NCBI GenBank assembly: GCA_964365905.1
Contig: CAYIRQ010000003.1
Span: 1-26,916 of the forward strand
Direction: 5' to 3'
Length of the DNA stretch: 26,916 bases
Source: CAYIRQ01 sp964365905
Lineage (GTDB): Bacteria; Patescibacteriota; Gracilibacteria; Peribacterales; Peribacteraceae
The notes beneath the pieces are model-generated. The model was not told the DNA's origin. It made no database searches and was given only the letters and a program-made list of their open reading frames with translations. A program made the translations under genes and the position numbers. Below, one piece after another: positions 26,043 to 26,916 of this stretch (position 1 is the stretch's first letter; every line of letters starts with the position of its first letter).

Positions 26043-26519
26043 CTATTGATTAAGAGTGGGTAGATGAATTGCATAACGAGACCAGTCGATTTTTTGTTTC
26101 ATTGCCAGTCGAATAACGAGACTGCAATATTCCCCATGAATTAATTGACCGGCATCGGCTATCTTCTTCCGAATCTCATCTATATTCAATTTATCTCCAC
26201 GTGCTTGCTCTCGTAATGACCGCGCAAGGAGATTTAATTTCTCAACAACTTGAGGTGGTGCTACCTTGCGATACTGTTCAACAATCCAATCAGGATTCTC
26301 CACTTCTCGTCCTTGCCTCTCATTGAAATCTGTTGCTCTGCGGTGCCAAAATTTCTCATATTCTGGAACAGCTTCCATAGCCTTCCTTATTTTCATTAGC
26401 TGCTCCTGAACCTCTGCATCTGCAGCTTTTGTTCTCTGAAGGTAATCCAGATCTTGCAACTCTCCAGAGAGACCAGAAAAAGCATCCCAATATTCGCGGG
26501 CTTGAATATCCAAGATCAT
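26043..26519 (-). CDS. Hypothetical protein, 158 aa
   Basis: I do not recognise it. The sequence is charged and helical throughout (LQDLDYLQRTKAADAEVQEQLMKIRKAMEAV, VVEKLNLLARSLREQARGDKLNIDEIRKKIADAG), with no signal peptide or TM. The promoter is excellent: TTGACA (26548-26553), 16 bp, TATGAT (26526-26531) ending 6 nt before the ATG, so it is probably leaderless and well expressed. The gene is more AT-rich than its neighbours (about 43% GC by eye), which may point to later arrival. It follows gyrB on the same strand. Confidence 0.65.
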   Translation of the reverse strand: MILDIQAREYWDAFSGLSGELQDLDYLQRTKAADAEVQEQLMKIRKAMEAVPEYEKFWHRRATDFNERQGREVENPDWIVEQYRKVAPPQVVEKLNLLARSLREQARGDKLNIDEIRKKIADAGQLIHGEYCSLVIRLAMKQKIDWSRYAIHLPTLNQ

Positions 26520-26525
26520 GATGAA

Positions 26526-26553
26526 ATCATACTATGAATTTTTAACGTGTCAA
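26526..26553 (-). promoter_or_regulatory. Promoter of the 158-aa gene (TTGACA-N16-TATGAT)
   Basis: The -35 is a perfect consensus next to the gyrB stop; TATGAT (5 of 6) ends 6 nt before the ATG. Same layout as the 372-aa gene promoter at 1172-1199. Confidence 0.7.
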
Positions 26554-26554
26554 A

Positions 26555-26916
26555 CTAGATGTCCAGATTTTTCACCCCCCTCGCATGCGTCTGGATGAAC
26601 TTTCGACGGGGAGCAACTTCCGGCCCCATGAGCGTCGTGAAGACGAGATCGGCACGCTCGGCATCCTCAATCGTCACCTTGAGCATCGTGCGCTTACTGG
26701 GATCCATCGTCGTTTCCCAGAGCTGGTCCGGGTTCATCTCGCCGAGACCTTTGTAGCGCTGAATGTTCACGCGCGGCGCTTTCTTTTCAGTGTCCACGGC
26801 ACTCTTTGGAGTCTTCTGCAGCTCCGCGAAGGCAACATCCTCCGCCTTCGGCTGCTCTTCTTCCCTCATTTCCTCCGCCTTGACGCCCCATGATTTGAGA
26901 AGCTTCTCCTTTTCCG
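26555..26916 (-). CDS. gyrB: DNA gyrase subunit B, C-terminal part (runs off the window)
   Basis: About 120 C-terminal residues of a type IIA topoisomerase B subunit. The stretch NIQRYKGLGEMNPDQLWETTMDP, followed by KVTIEDAERADLVFTTLMGPEVAPRRKFIQ and the terminal VKNLDI, is characteristic of GyrB rather than ParE (GyrB ends in ..V.NLDI). The frame stays open to the end of the window (EKEKLLKSWGVKAEEMREEE upstream of the first visible methionine), so the gene begins outside. The segment before the QRYKGLGE motif is highly charged, which may be a lineage-specific linker. Confidence 0.95.
   Translation of the reverse strand, partial: EKEKLLKSWGVKAEEMREEEQPKAEDVAFAELQKTPKSAVDTEKKAPRVNIQRYKGLGEMNPDQLWETTMDPSKRTMLKVTIEDAERADLVFTTLMGPEVAPRRKFIQTHARGVKNLDI

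Noticed and set aside
1..26916. tRNA, rRNA or CRISPR array
   Set aside because: I looked for tRNA T-arm patterns and regular spaced repeats and found none; the repeats present are irregularly placed and of different families.
1..26916. Recoded UGA (as in Gracilibacteria/Absconditabacteria)
   Set aside because: TGA ends conserved genes at the expected length (rplT, the M24 peptidase, the ArsR-like gene) and is not needed inside any of them.

Overview
The window is a dense bacterial segment (about 27 kb, GC a little above 50%) with no tRNA, rRNA or CRISPR array that I can see. TGA is used as a true stop in many genes (rplT, the HTH regulator, the aminopeptidase), so the code is standard. Small single-copy housekeeping genes, many short unknowns, a large membrane VirD4/TraG-like ATPase and an LPETG-tailed exoprotein suggest a Candidate Phyla Radiation (Patescibacteria) genome, possibly Peregrinibacteria-like. 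This placement is inference; there is no 16S rRNA here.

Layout. 1-1.6 kb: unknown 372-aa protein and an orphan Phd/YefM-type antitoxin. 1.6-3.0 kb: infC-rpmI-rplT on the minus strand. 3.0-6.5 kb: membrane protein, then the oxidative pentose-phosphate genes pgl and zwf on either side of a 75-aa unknown. 6.6-11.6 kb: ProX/YbaK-type editing protein, cysteine-rich membrane protein, GlmU-like nucleotidyltransferase, HIT protein, ComEC-type metallo-beta-lactamase protein and pyrF. 11.7-13.9 kb: LPETG exoprotein, a truncated methyltransferase, a DUF192 lipoprotein and an ArsR-like regulator. 13.9-16.6 kb: recR, smpB, two small unknowns and a DMT permease. 16.6-18.8 kb: SufC, a small unknown and a SIMPL protein. 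18.8-22.6 kb: VirD4/TraG-like ATPase divergent from an M24 aminopeptidase. 22.6-26.9 kb: a ribbon-helix-helix antitoxin with a broken toxin, glyS, hisS, an unknown and the 3' end of gyrB.

Two themes run through the window. First, about 19 genes have a sigma70-like -10 box (most often TACAAT) ending only 6-11 nt before the start codon, several with a TTGACA-like -35 at 16-18 bp. This predicts leaderless or nearly leaderless mRNAs and settles several starts. Second, short palindromic or low-complexity elements of several families occur between genes and also in frame inside conserved genes (zwf, pgl, the M24 peptidase with three, sufC, the GlmU-like gene). They add 9-20 residues at sites where the families normally have none, much as Rickettsia palindromic elements do.

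Other points of interest are two 22-bp identical operator-like repeats flanking the ArsR-like gene, palindromes over the promoters of both antitoxins and of hisS, a mirrored divergent promoter between the MBL gene and pyrF, and an infC gene without an evident canonical start.
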